Shown here: positions 10,400-22,194 of the stretch, in pieces
Numbering within the stretch: the stretch's first letter is position 1
How the letters are laid out: each line of letters begins with the position of its first letter
From: Vicia villosa
Taxonomy: Eukaryota; Streptophyta; Magnoliopsida; Fabales; Fabaceae
Length of the DNA: 64,000 bases
Direction: 5' to 3'
NCBI RefSeq assembly: GCF_029867415.1
Contig: NW_026705581.1
Span: 372,001 to 436,000 of the forward strand
The notes under the pieces: model-generated
Database searches by the model: none
What the model was told of the DNA's origin: nothing
The model's input: the letters and a program-made list of their open reading frames with translations, nothing else
Position numbers and translations under genes: made by a program

Positions 10400-13300
10400 T
10401 TTAAAAATAGTCAATCTTAACTTTCATAATTTCTTTCTCAAATTTAGGAATTTGTCGTTCTTCAATCTCTTGGTGAAAATGTCGGTCAACTGTGCTTCAC
10501 TCAAGCAATGTCTAACTTCATGTTCACCTCGATTTACCTTTTCCCTCAGGAAGTGAAATCAAGCTTCGACATGCTTACTCCTACCATGCAGAACTGGATT
10601 CTTCGCCAAATTTATGGCTGATCCAAATTATTTTACATGCAGCATATGATCCTGCTATATATTAAGCTTCACACAATGATAATGCCACCACAAGTTGTTT
10701 CTTCAAACACCATGAAATTGGGTCACCAAATACTTGAAAAAATATCCAGTTGTGCTTCTTCGATCTTCCTTATACCCACACCAATTAGCATCTGAAAAGG
10801 AAGTAATTGTTGCTTCTTCACCTTCATAGTCTCGTCAATATAGAATTCCATAGTCTATCGATCCTTTTAGGTATCTTAGAATTCTTCTTGCAGCCTTCGT
10901 GTGTGATACTCTTGGTTCACTCATAAGGAATCTTAGAATTCTTCTTGCAGCTTTCATGTGTGATACTCTTGGTTCACTCGTGTATCAGTTCATTAACTCG
11001 ACTGCAAAACCTATATGAGGTCGACTGTTGTACACATATCTTAAATCTCCAATAATTTGCTTGAACAAAGTTACATTGAATTTGTCTTCCTCTCCATGCT
11101 TCTCCAACTTCAAGTTTTTTTCGAAAGGTGAGGATGCAGGATTCAAATCATTCATTCTGAAACTCTTGAGTATCTCTTTGACATACTTCCTTTGATGCAA
11201 CACCAAATATGCTTTGACATTTGAAATTCCATGCTTAGGAAATAAGACTATTTTTCTAGATTCGACATTTCAAGTTCCTTCATCATCAGCTCTTTGAACT
11301 TTGACAAGTTCTCCAAGTTATTTCCAGTTACCGACAAGTTATCGATATATAAGAAGATGATTGTTATATTTTTTGCCACAACCTGAACATAGACACCATA
11401 CTCAGATTTGCATTTGAAAAATCCTAATTCGACTAAGTATGATTTTGATCTTCTTGTTCCATGCCCTAGGTGCCAGCTTGAGATCATAGAGTGCTCTGTG
11501 CAACTTATATACTTTAGTCGTTTCCTTCTGAATCACAAAACCAGGAGGTTGTGTGACATAGACCACTTTATCTAAAGAACCATTCAGAAATTTTGACTTC
11601 ACATCTAAGTGAAATGTCGACCATCCTTGGTTGCATGCTAATGCTACCACTAGTCAAATAATCTCAAATCTTGTTACTGGAGAAAATACTTTAGAGAAGT
11701 GGATCCCTGCTCTTTGAAGAAATCCTCGAGCTAGTAATCTTGCTTTATGTCTTGATATCGACCCATCAGCATTGGGTTTTAGTTTGAACACCCACTTTAC
11801 GTCAATAGTTTTTTTAAGTGCTGGCAATTCGACTAATTCCCATGTGTTGTTTCTCTCGATTGCCAGTAACTCTTGGACCATAGATAACTTCCATTGTTGA
11901 ATCTTTAAAGCCTCACTATAGTTGATTGGTTCAAAACATGCAAGTAAAGCAAAATGTACTAATTCTCCATCAAGTGTGACTTCATCATTTCCAGCTACTT
12001 CATAGTCTTGAAGTCTTGCTGGAAGAATTCAAGTTCTTTGAGGTCTTTGGCTTGTAGAAACCACACCTTCTTCGACTTCGAATGTGACAGGAATGTTAGA
12101 AACTCCATCGACTTCGATCGGAGTTTCAAAAATTGCATCAACTTGGACTTTAGAAGTTTCCTCTTCAAAGTTAGAGCTCATCAATGGCTTGTTGATTGAA
12201 TTACTCGAATTACAATCCCAGGAAGAATTTTTATTAACCACAATATCTCGACTCATCACAATCTTTGCATTAATTGGATTGAATAGCATTTAGGCATCAG
12301 TCTGATGATATCCTACCATAATCATAGGTTCACTATTGTCATCAAGCTTCCTTCTTCTTGCATCAGGAACATGCTTGTAAAAAATAGAGCCAAACACCTT
12401 CAGATGACTCACTAATGGTCGTTTGCCACTCCACACTTCTTTAGGAACCTTATTCTTCAACTTCTTGGTAGGGCACCTATTCAAAATATAAATTGTAGTC
12501 GAAACAGCTTCACCCCATAAGCAGTTTGGCAGATTCTTCTTCTTCAGCATGCATCTCGCCATATCCAATATGGTTTTATTCCTTCTTTCAGAAATTCCAT
12601 TATGTTGAGGAGTATAAGGAGCAGTTACTTCATGATCAACACCATGTTCGATACAAAATTCTTTGAACATCTTAGATGTGTATTCTCTACCTCCATCTGT
12701 TCGCAAAACTTTGATCATCTTCTCACTCTGGTTTTCGACAAGTATCTTGAATTTCTTAATGATGTCAAACACTTCATCCTTTCTCTTGATCACATAGAGC
12801 CACAACTTTCGACAAAACTCATTGACAAACGAAGAAAAATATTTGTTTCCACCAAGGGTCTGTTCTTCGAATGGACCACATACATTTGAGTGTATCACTT
12901 TGAGTATGTAGGACGATCTTATTGGCATAGTCGAAGCAAAAGAGTTTCTAGATTCCTTTTCCGACTAAACAACCTTCACAGAATTTTTCAGGCATCTCAA
13001 GACTTGGAACACCAATAACCATATCTTAAGTAATTGGTTGATTGAGTGATCAAAATTTCAAATGTATAAATCTCAAATGCCACAACCAACTATCCTTGTG
13101 GTCGACAACAGTTTTTAGACATTGTACTTCAGTCGAACTGATCATGGTCTTAAACTTCATGTTCTTCGATAGAGGAGATTTCAAGACCGAATTGTTCTGG
13201 GTGTCGAACACTTTTAAAACTCCATCTTTCAGGACAACTGAGAAACCTTTTTTAACTAGTTGTCCAACACTTAGCAGGTTGCACTTCATACCAGGTACAT

Positions 13301-14380
13301 AGAGCATATATTTGATCATAGCTTTCCCTGCATACTCATGTGAAAAACTATGTTACCAGTATCTTCTGCTTGCAACAAACTATTATCAGCAAATTTTACC
13401 TTGCTCTTCTTCGATTCGTCGAAATCTTCCAACCACACGTTTTGACCAATCATGTGTTCGAGTAGCCTGAATCGAGGAACCAGATCTTGGATTCGACACG
13501 GTTATATGCAATTGCAGCCATATCCTCCATACATTCAGGATCGTCTGAATCTTGGCGTTCAAGGTTCATTCCTTTGTTATTGCCTTTTATCGATCCATTG
13601 TCTTTCCTGTACCAACAATGTTTAGACAAGTGACATCACTTCTCATAGTGATAGCACTGCACGCCTTTACATTTCTAATCTTCTTTGTCCTTTCGATAGT
13701 TTCTTCCTCCTCCTTTTGAGGATTCAGAAGTTCTAACTTCGACTTGTTGCTTGTGAGAGTTCGACCAAAGCTTCTTGCCCCGAGTCTTGTCGAATTTGCC
13801 TTTGAATTTGTTGGAGCCACCATTCTTTTTCCATGAATGAGCCTGCAAAGCTTCTATCGAATCTTGAACTCCTTTCCTTTCGACAATCCTAATCTCATGC
13901 GCTTCCAACGAACCAAATCTTCCATTTTTAGGGTTTCAAGTTGATTGGATTCTTGAATAGTTGCGATAACGTGATTAAAGTGAAAGGTCAATGTATGCAT
14001 TACCTTATCAACTATCATCTTATCAGTTAGGGTTTCACCACAACCCTTCATGAGATGGACGGGTTTCTGCACCTTCGACACATACTCTGCAACTTTTTTG
14101 TCTTATCCATTGACAACAATTCATATTGTCGACGCAAGGTCTGCAACTTGACAACCTTAACTTTCTCACCTTCGTCATAATATTTGACAAGAATACCCCA
14201 TGCCTCCTTCGTCGATTTAGCATGATTGATTATGTCGAAATTTGTAGTATCAACTACTGTTTGAATGCAATACGCAGCCTTGCAATTCTTCTTCTTGGCT
14301 TTGTTGTGTTCTATTTTTTGTGCGTCAGATGCATTTGCAGCCAGCGGAACATTGTCGGTAACTATTTATAGGGTTTCATG
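10400..14380 (-). pseudogene. Copia gag-pol polyprotein, multiply broken
   Basis: Minus-strand remnants appear in order from the right. Gag-like segments lie at 14223-13587. A pre-integrase segment (13319-13050) contains LYVPGMKCNLLSVGQL. The integrase core (12928-12290) contains LRTDGGREY and [14 protein letters not shown] linker occupies 12289-12029. Reverse transcriptase is in four pieces (11881-11654, 11650-11402, 11487-11248, 11206-10985) with WVFKLKPNADG, FHLDVKS and a degraded active-site segment YIDN in place of YVDD. RNase H debris (about 10860-10640) has lost its frame. A 57-bp tandem duplication at 10871-10980 adds to the damage. It cannot produce a working polyprotein. Confidence 0.85.
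10871..10980. repeat. 57-bp tandem duplication in copia RNase H region
   Basis: Two diverged copies of a segment beginning ATCTTAGAATTCTTCTTGCAG and ending TTGGTTCACTC start at 10873 and 10930. Confidence 0.8.
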
Positions 14381-14575
14381 AAAGCCAAACAAGGATTACA
14401 TCTATTTTCTCAATCAAATCCAATTCTTGCCGTCAAGCATTTGAAGAGAATTCAGGATGCCATTGGTACCACTCACCTTTGCAGTGATTGATTTATGCTC
14501 CTTGGAAACACACCACTGGCATGAAGTTCTTGAAAACACGATCAAGAACAGTAACCGGAAACTCTGATACTAATG

Positions 14576-14820
14576 TGTTAGTGCGTATAACACTTTTAGT
14601 GAGGAGAGAATACAGAGAATAAAGAAAATAAGAATTATATTATTGAATTGAATTGTATAAATAATGATGTAGACTATTACTATTTATATACAACCCTGAT
14701 TAGGCTTCGACTTATACAACTTAAATTATATTTGATATTATTAAATTAGATTATGTTTGATATTATATTAATAATATCAATCCCAATAATATCTCAACAA
14801 ATCCCAATAATATCTCAATA
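14576..14820 (-). repeat. 5' LTR of the copia element at 10125-14820
   Basis: 245 bp, starts TGTTAGTGCG and ends CTCAATA, where the other LTR ends CTCAACA. The terminal CA has decayed to TA. The TSD ATAGT follows directly. Confidence 0.9.
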
Positions 14821-14825
14821 ATAGT

Positions 14826-15344
14826 GACATAACTTATCTCAATAAATAAATTCAATTAAATTAATCTAAACCGCTCCTAAATTTTAGATGAATATCTAAG
14901 TTGATTGATATTTAGAAACATTCCCTTCAAAAACTATTTGATAAATAAATTTAAAATTAAAAATTATATTTTGCAATTTGGTCGGGTCACTTTAATGGTA
15001 AGGACTTAGGAGGCCTCTCTTTACCCCTTCGATCTTTTGCCCTCTCCATCCGGGGTTTCCCAAAGATTGATATATTTCCCATGCCATCACCACTTTCGGA
15101 TCCTTAATTAAATTTTCCATCTTGCATCCTCATCATGCTCCCATTTCTCCTTGCCGCATAAGATCCCATTGCATCCAACTCCTACCCTAACCATTGTCAA
15201 CAAATATCCGTGTCTTTCTACAATACTCCCTCCGGCCTTATTTACAAGCAAAAATTTATTTTTTAAGTTTATTGAGTTATAAATATATCTGATCTACATA
15301 TATACTCACATCGAAGGATTTGAAAATATATAAAAAAAATGAAA
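14826..15344. other. Intergenic DNA with a Stowaway-like end
   Basis: No gene seen. At 15224-15235 the word TACTCCCTCCGG matches the usual terminal sequence of Stowaway MITEs, but no partner end was found, so at most a truncated element is present. Confidence 0.4.
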
Positions 15345-15680
15345 AATAACTTTTTTAATTTATTAGTTAGTTTGTATATTTCCTTAATGTTAGAAATACT
15401 AAATTTTCATATTCTTCTACAATGTTCTCCCTTTAGAGCCTGTTAGATGGTGTGAGTTTCACTTTTGTCGTCTTGGAGAATTTTTCTTGTTCTTGGTTTT
15501 GATTTTTTGAGACTCTTCAAAAGTGTTATTAGAGCCTTGGTTTCGCTTTGTGCAAGGACCAGAAATTAAATTATATATTGAATCTTGTTATGATTTTTGG
15601 ATTCTCACATTTATGAGAGACAATTTTTGTTTCAAGTGTGAACGGTTAAATTTTGCGTCAAATTTGAAAGGATACAAAAT
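15345..15680 (+). pseudogene. Old copia-like relic, left half
   Basis: This segment continues at 20605-20945 on the far side of the 15681-20604 insertion, and the joined sequence resembles 26870-27590. The shared text includes TTTCGCTTTGTGCAAGGACC and TTGAATCTTGTTATGATTTT. A PBS-like GTTATTAGAGCC near 15519-15530 suggests an LTR-to-leader junction of a copia-type element on the plus strand. No intact protein remains. Confidence 0.5.
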
Positions 15681-16125
15681 TGTTGTGAATTCAATGCCAC
15701 GAACAAAGTATTAAATAAAGGATGAATAAAAAACAAGGAAGAAGAGGAACACAAGATTGGTTATAACTGCTATTCTTTTACTTTCTCTTTAAAACAAGAT
15801 TACAAGTTTGCAAGAATAACAAATAACCTCTCTCACCCTTAATTAGGATTTGCAGCTTAGCAATGATGAGAGACTAGTATGCTATTTATAATAAAACCTA
15901 ACATACTAACTAATGGGCTTTTTCAGCAAGGCCCATTACACAAGCCAACTTAATAAACAAGCTAACTTAACAAATTAGGGCTTAAACACTAAAACCTAAT
16001 TTAACATGCTAACGACCCTAGCATCTTCGACACAAGCATGTGAACAACCTTCGAATTCATGCTTAATCCTGTCGAACCAAGAAGCTACCCTTCGACCAAA
16101 CTAGAGTTCGATCCAATATCTCACA
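15681..16125 (-). repeat. 3' LTR of the 15681-20604 copia element
   Basis: Begins TGTTGTGAATTC and ends ATATCTCACA on the plus strand, with a TATA-like TTATAAATAGC on the minus strand near 15880. It is almost identical to 20160-20604. Confidence 0.92.
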
Positions 16126-16168
16126 AATCTCCACCTTGGACCTAACTCTACAACGTCAAGGGAACAAA

Positions 16169-19100
16169 CTAGCTTTCTTCATGCAGCTTTATCAACTGCA
16201 TACAGTGGAAAAACTTACAACTCGGCAATGTCTTGGTGATCATATCAGCAGCATTGTCTTCAGTCGAAACTTTCAGCACTTGGACTTCTCCATGCTCGAT
16301 TACTCCTCTGACGAAATGCAGCCTCACATCAATGTGCTTAGTTCGCTCATGATAGGCTGAATTCTTTGACAGGTGTATTGCACTTTGAATATCACATTTA
16401 ACAGTGATACATCGACCTTGAAGTTTCAGCTCCTTCGCAAAACCTTCAAGCCACAATGCTTCTTTCACAGCTTCAGTTAGGGCAATATACTCCGCTTCAG
16501 TGGTTGATAGAGCAACAACCTTCGGAAGTGTTGCTTTCCAACTAATTGCAGTGCCAAACATAGTGAAAACATATCCAGAAATAGATTTTCTGGAATCCAT
16601 ACAACCTACATAATCAGAGTCGACATACCCTTCTATTACTGCTTTACTATCTTCACCCAAGGCTCCACCATAAATTAGGACTCTATTCAGAGACCCATTT
16701 ATGTACCTTAAAATCCACTTCAATGCTTGCCAGTGAGCCTTTCCAGGGTTCGCCATGTACCTTCTTACAAGACTTACTACATATGCTATGTCGGGTCTAG
16801 TACAGACCATAGCATACATCAAAGAACCAACTATATTAGCATATGGGATGCTTTTCATATAGGCTCTTTTGACATCAGTACTGGGACACTGATCAATACT
16901 CAGCTTGAATTGAGGGTTTGTTGGAGTCACAACTGGCTTCGAATTCGACATGCCAAACTTTTCGAGAATCTTCCGTAGATATGCCTCTTGAGATAAGCAT
17001 AACTTCGACTTCTTTCTATCTCTTCGAATGTCAATTCCAAGAATCCTGGAAGCAGCTCCTAGATCCTTCATATCGAACTCCTTATTGAGTTCAGCCTTCA
17101 CCCTCGTCACATCTTCAACATTGTTGCTTGCTATGAGAATATCATCCACATAAAGCAACAAAATAACAAATGAATTACCAGGTCGAAATCTGAAGTAAAC
17201 GCAGTGGTCGAACTGACTTCTAATGAAACTTATGCGTGCCATGAACTTGTCGAATCTCTTATTCCACTGTCGAGGAGATTGTTTCAGCCCATACAAAGAT
17301 CTCTTTAACTTGCACACACAATCTTCCTTCCCCTTTTCGACATACCCTTCAGGTTGCCTCATCAGGATCGTTTCATCTAGATCACCATACAAGAACGCAG
17401 TCTTCACATCCATCTGTTCCAGTTCAAGATCTAACTGTGCCACCATGGAAAGCAACATTCGAATGGACCTATGCTTCACAACAGGAGAAAACACATCATT
17501 GAAGTCGACACCTTCTTTCTGAGTGAAACCCCTTGCAACTAACCTTGCCTTGTATCTTTTCGACGTCACTCCTTCAATTCCTTCCTTAACTTTGAAAATC
17601 CATTTACAGCTGACTAACCTTGCCCCAGCAGGTTTCTTGATTAGTTCCCAAGTATGATTATCATGAAGAGATTTCATCTCATCATCCATGACCTTCAGCC
17701 ATTCAGTCTTATTTCGACTCCTCATAACTTCCTTGTAGTCTCTAGGTTCTTCGTCTAGAACCTCACTTGCAGAGATTAAGGCATAAGCTATAAGATCTGC
17801 ATACCTAAGTCTGTGAGGTGCCTTGATGACTCTTCTCGACCTATCTCTCGACAATAGGTAGTCATCGTCAGTTTCCTCAACTTCCTCAGCATCTTCTGCT
17901 TCTTCTTCGACTTCATCAGGGATATGCAATTCAGCATCAACATGCTCCACCTCAACAGGAATCTCTACCTGTTCCAGCTCTTCGTCAGATGTTTCTGTAC
18001 TTCGACCAACATCATCGGTTTTCTTAAAAGCCATTTCAGCTTCATTGAAAACTACATCTCGACTGGTGATACACCTCCTGTGACCTGGCTCTAGGAACCA
18101 TAGCCTATAAGCTTTGACTCCTTCTGGGTATCCCATGAACATGCATTTCAGAGCTCTAGGTTCGACCTTGTCTTGCCTAATGTGAACATAGGCTACGCAG
18201 CCAAATATTCTCTGTTTTTTGAGATCTGGTGGATGTCCCGACCAAACTTCTTCAGGTGTCTTCATATCTAATGCTGTCGAAGGACATCTATTTATCAGAT
18301 ATGTTGCTGTCGAAACAGCCTCAGCCCAGAACACCTTCGTTAACCCCGCACTAGTCAACATGCATCTGACTCTCTCCAAAATAGTTTGATTAAACCTTTC
18401 AGCCAAACCATTTTGTTGTGGAGTACCTGCAGTAGTTCTATGCCTTGCAATACCAGAGGCAGCACAAAAACTGTCGAATGCCTCATTGCAAAATTCAAGG
18501 CCATTGTCGGTTCTCAACCTCTTGACCTTTCTGCCAGTCTGATTTTCAACCAGAGTCTTCCAACTTTTGAAATTCTCAAGAGTTTCATCCTTAGTCTTCT
18601 GGATGAATACCCATAATTTTCTGGAATAATCATCTACTATGGATAGAAAATACCTTGCTCCTGAATGTGATGGACACCTTGCAGGCCCCCAAAGATCAAC
18701 ATCGATGTAATCAAGGGATCCATGTGTTCTTTGTTTGCCTTTGTTGAACTTCACTCTGCAAGATTTTCCAAGTACACAGGGTTCACAAAACTTCAATTTT
18801 TCGACTTTGTCTCCACCAAGCAGATTTTGTTTTCCTAATTCGACCAGACCCCTTTCACTGACATGGCCCAATCTCATGTGCCAGATTTCTGTTTTCGACA
18901 AAGGTTTCGTGGATGCAACATTTGTCGAACCACTTACAACTTCAGCCTCAAGGGTATACAAGCCTTGTTTCTTCACGCCTCTCAAGACTTCCTTCGAACC
19001 CTTCATGACTCTTAGGATACTTTTCTCTCCTTGGAAAACATATCCTTTCTTGTCGAATTCACCAAGAGAAAGCAGATTTCTCGTCAAATCAGGAACATAC

Positions 19101-20233
19101 CTGACTTCAGTCAACAACCTTATTGACTCATCATGGAGCTTGAATCTTACAGATCCAACACCTGCAATCTTGCAAGCCTTGTTGTTTCCCAGCAATACTG
19201 ATCCACCATCTTGATCACATAATTCCTCGAACAAGTCTTTGTTTGGAGTCATGTGCCAAGTGCAACCTGAATCCATAATCCACACCTTCTTAGAGTCACT
19301 GCTTGAAACCACAAGAACATCAGATGATTCGAAATCATCTTGAACAATGGCAGCGTTGCCATTATCCTTACCTCCATGATATTTCAGGCGTTCAGGGCAC
19401 ACCTTTCTTGTGTGACCCTCCTTCTTACAATGGTAGCATCGAATGCCAGATGCTTCGCCACTGTAAGACTTCGACTGGCTTTTTCCTTTCTTCTTGTCGA
19501 ACTTACCATCCTTTCATAAGAGTTTTCCTTTAACGGCCAAACCTTCGCCAACAGTCGAAGGTTTATGCTCCTTTCGTTCATTCAAGTCCTTAGAGTACAA
19601 GGCTGATTGAACTTCTTCAAACGTCAGGGACTCCCTTCCATACAAGAGAGTTTCTTTGAAGTGAGCATGTGATCGAGGCAAAGAACACAATAGTAACAGC
19701 GCTTGATCTTCATCATCGATCTTCACATCAATATTTTCAAGATCAAGAATCAGCTTGTTGAACATATCCAACTGCTCAGCCAATACTTTGTCTTCAATCA
19801 TCTTGAATGAATACAAAGCTTGCTTCAGGTAGAGTCGATTTACCAGCGCTTTGGTCATATACAAACTTTCAAGTTTCACCCATAACCCTGATGCCGTCGT
19901 CTCCTTTGATACCTACCGGAGAACCTTATCACCAAGGCTCAACAAAATTGCGCTGTGTGCTTTCTCGATCATATTCGTCTTCTCCGCTGCCGTCAATTCT
20001 GCATTCATGGCTGCCTCTCCCTTCAACGCTTCCAAACAACCCTGCTGAACCAGTAGGGCTTTCATCTTCAAGCGCCACAGACCGAAATCATTCGCTCCGG
20101 TGAACTTTTCAATCTCATACTTTGTTGAAGGCATCTTCTCCACGCTCACCGCACCAATTTGTTGTGAATTCAATGCCACGAACAAAGTATAAAATAAGGG
20201 ATGAATAAAGAACAAGGAAGAAGAGGAACACAA
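16169..20233 (-). pseudogene. Copia gag-pol polyprotein with two in-frame stops
   Basis: One continuous reading frame of about 1,350 codons, broken only by TAG at 19913-19915 and TGA at 19514-19516. Domains in order are Gag (20233-19514) with a CX2CX4HX4C zinc knuckle at about 19445-19400, and protease with DSGCTWHM (residues 44-51 of the 1,077-residue lower piece). Integrase follows, with an HH-CC finger and a core containing RTDNG and GTPQQNGLAERFN. Reverse transcriptase has YVDD at about residue 751 (17139-17152). RNase H has DSDYVG and STTEAEY, and the frame ends at 16169. All catalytic signatures I looked for are present, so only the two stops visibly inactivate it. Both are compatible with C-to-T change at methylated cytosines. 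It would supply cDNA synthesis and integration for its family if expressed in full. Confidence 0.92.
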
Positions 20234-20604
20234 GATTGGTTATAACTGCTATTCTTTTACTTTCTCTTTAAAACAAGATTACAAGTTTGCAAGAATAACA
20301 AATAACCTCTCTCACCCTTAATTAGGATTTGCAGCTTAGCAATGATGAGAGACTAGTATGCTATTTATAATAAAACCTAACATACTAACTAATGGGCTTT
20401 TTCAGCAAGACCCATTACACAAGCCAACTTAATAAACAAGCTAACTTAACAAATTAGGGCTTAAACACTAAAACCTAATTTAACATGCTAACGACCCTAG
20501 CATCTTCGACACAAGCATGTGAACAACCTTCGACTTCATGCTTAATCCTGTCGAACCAAGAAGCTACCCTTCGACCATACTAGAGTTCGATCCAATATCT
20601 CACA
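20160..20604 (-). repeat. 5' LTR of the 15681-20604 copia element
   Basis: Begins TGTTGTGAATTC and ends ATATCTCACA on the plus strand, with the TSD AAAAT directly outside at 20605-20609. For the minus-strand element this is the promoter LTR. Confidence 0.92.
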
Positions 20605-20945
20605 AAAATTATATTTATAAGTTAACTAACTCATATAACAAATTTATTGAGATTTTAGACGGAGATGTAATGTCTTCCTTTGAAAATGATATCCTAAAAT
20701 AGTAGTCACAGTAGAAAAGGTAGCGATTGTGGCAATCGCAGCAGAGGACAAAATAGTGGTCACGGTAGTGGTGGTCGATATATCCGAGTCACTAAGCAGA
20801 GGTAATCTCACGTCTTACTAAATATAAGCAACAATTTTACTGTTGAAAGTTGTCATAGTACTCTTATTATTGGTTGGATCTTTACCTAACTTGGATAAGT
20901 CTTTAAATTCAAACAAAGTGTTACATGCCCTTAGCTATATTTAAA
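20605..20945 (+). pseudogene. Old copia-like relic, right half
   Basis: Continues the relic at 15345-15680. It contains a glycine/arginine/serine-rich coding trace at about 20700-20790 (GRG/GHGSGGR-like), as in the basic tail of copia Gag before the zinc knuckle. It aligns with 27240-27590. Frame is lost. Confidence 0.5.
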
Positions 20946-21994
20946 AAACCTTAGTATTTTTGAAATGGATAACAATACAAATTAAATGTGTTACATGCCC
21001 ATGAAGTCCATTTTTTAGACCATATCCAAATTAGAGTCCCCTATATACTATAACACTACCATACGTAACTAATTATTGAGTGTCCAAAAGAGAAACGTGA
21101 TTCCATTACAAAGTGCAGAACATAAGGCATCGAATACCAAGTCATACATCTCGTTTTTTAACAAAAGGCATCACAAGAATAAGTCCCCTTTCAAAGATTC
21201 TAGCTATATTGTTACTTTGGCATCTACAAAAGACAACAATTTAGAATGGAGACAAAGTTTCCACACACATTTGAGCCTTTCGCAGAGTTTAAGAAAAGAA
21301 ACAAGATAAACATTTGGTTCTTTTACATCAAGTCACTGTCCAACTTCAATTATCCTTGTCATTCTCTGCATGAAGTTTTTTCCTTTTCTACTTTTTTTGA
21401 CTAATTTTGCACATAATATTCTGTTTCTTTGTCTTTTTTGGGATATATGCTTTTGATGAACTTATCATTTGAGAGCGATGATGAGCATGAGGGATCCAAA
21501 GCACTTTTGATGTTATGGATGATGATGGAGGTACCACCATATCTTGCATCATGCATGCATGCTTTTATTCATTGTGTGTGATTGTGGTCTCTATGTAGAA
21601 ATTAAAGAGGTGGTCAAAAGATAGATGATACATGTGCTATAGCTTGTGCTAGAATGTGTTTATGAATAGATATATAGATCTCCAAGAGAAGATCGAGGTT
21701 GTTGCTTTTGATGTTTGTTGGGTCAGTTTTCTAAAGTGAACATGTGTAGCCATGTTGTGTTAAGAATGAGAAAGAAGATCAAGTAATTAATTTCCCTTAA
21801 AACATGTTCAATTGGAACATAATGCTGTGTCATTGATCAATTCTGTAACATAGTTTAATATATCAATCTGTTTTTTTGTTATTAATACATGTTAGACCTT
21901 TTCGTATTAAAAATATGGGTAAATTATCCTCTCCTTCCTTGGATGATAATCTTAGCGCAACACCGTAACAATAATTTATTCAAAACACGGGTAC
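20946..21994. other. Intergenic DNA, no recognised gene
   Basis: A 77-codon open frame at 21076-21309 has no recognisable motif and is not called. The rest is low-complexity, T-rich or GA-rich sequence. Confidence 0.5.
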
Positions 21995-22101
21995 GTAATC
22001 GATTACGCCAAACACTGTAATCGATTACGCCTTCGATAAATAGAAAGGAAAAACATAAAAAGCCTTCTTAACCGATTACACCTTTTCGCATAATCGAGTA
22101 C
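21995..22101. repeat. Two pairs of 12-bp palindromes, 22-bp spacing
   Basis: GTAATCGATTAC occurs at 21995-22006 and 22017-22028. Degraded copies TTAACCGATTAC and ATAATCGAGTAC lie at 22068-22079 and 22090-22101. Each pair is offset by exactly 22 bp and the pairs are 73 bp apart. They lie about 100-200 bp 3' of the copia RNase H relic (minus strand), so probably in its 3' LTR. The same arrangement is in the Tekay LTRs at 56761-56937 and 63109-63285. Confidence 0.8.
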
Positions 22102-22194
22102 GCCCACGAAACAGCCAGTCACGACATTCCAGAATGACTCATTTTTTAAGTTGTTTCAACCAAAATGCTTCTAGATGCTTATACCATGCATTTA

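Larger units (their letters stand above)
10125..14820 (-). mobile_element. Complete but decayed Ty1/copia element, 4.7 kb
   Basis: Two 245-bp LTRs flank gag, integrase, reverse transcriptase and RNase H remnants on the minus strand. The 5-bp target duplication ATAGT is present at 10120-10124 and 14821-14825. Inside the right (5') LTR, the minus strand reads TTAGTATCAGAG, close to the usual initiator-tRNA(Met) primer site TGGTATCAGAG. The LTRs are about 90% identical by eye, so the insertion is old, which fits the many frame breaks. Confidence 0.9.
15681..20604 (-). mobile_element. Nearly intact Ty1/copia element, 4.9 kb
   Basis: Two 445-bp LTRs (15681-16125 and 20160-20604) enclose a single polyprotein frame. 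The perfect 5-bp duplication AAAAT lies at 15676-15680 and 20605-20609. The LTRs differ at only a handful of sites (about 98% identical by eye), so the insertion is recent compared with its neighbours. It landed inside an older copia relic. The bases inside the 5' LTR (minus strand ATTGGTGCGGTGAGC) do not match the usual initiator-Met primer site, so the priming tRNA is unclear. Confidence 0.92.

Noticed and set aside
18735..19214. 159-codon plus-strand frame
   Set aside because: Shadow of the minus-strand copia polyprotein.
21076..21309. 77-codon open frame
   Set aside because: No motif, no family resemblance, length expected by chance.
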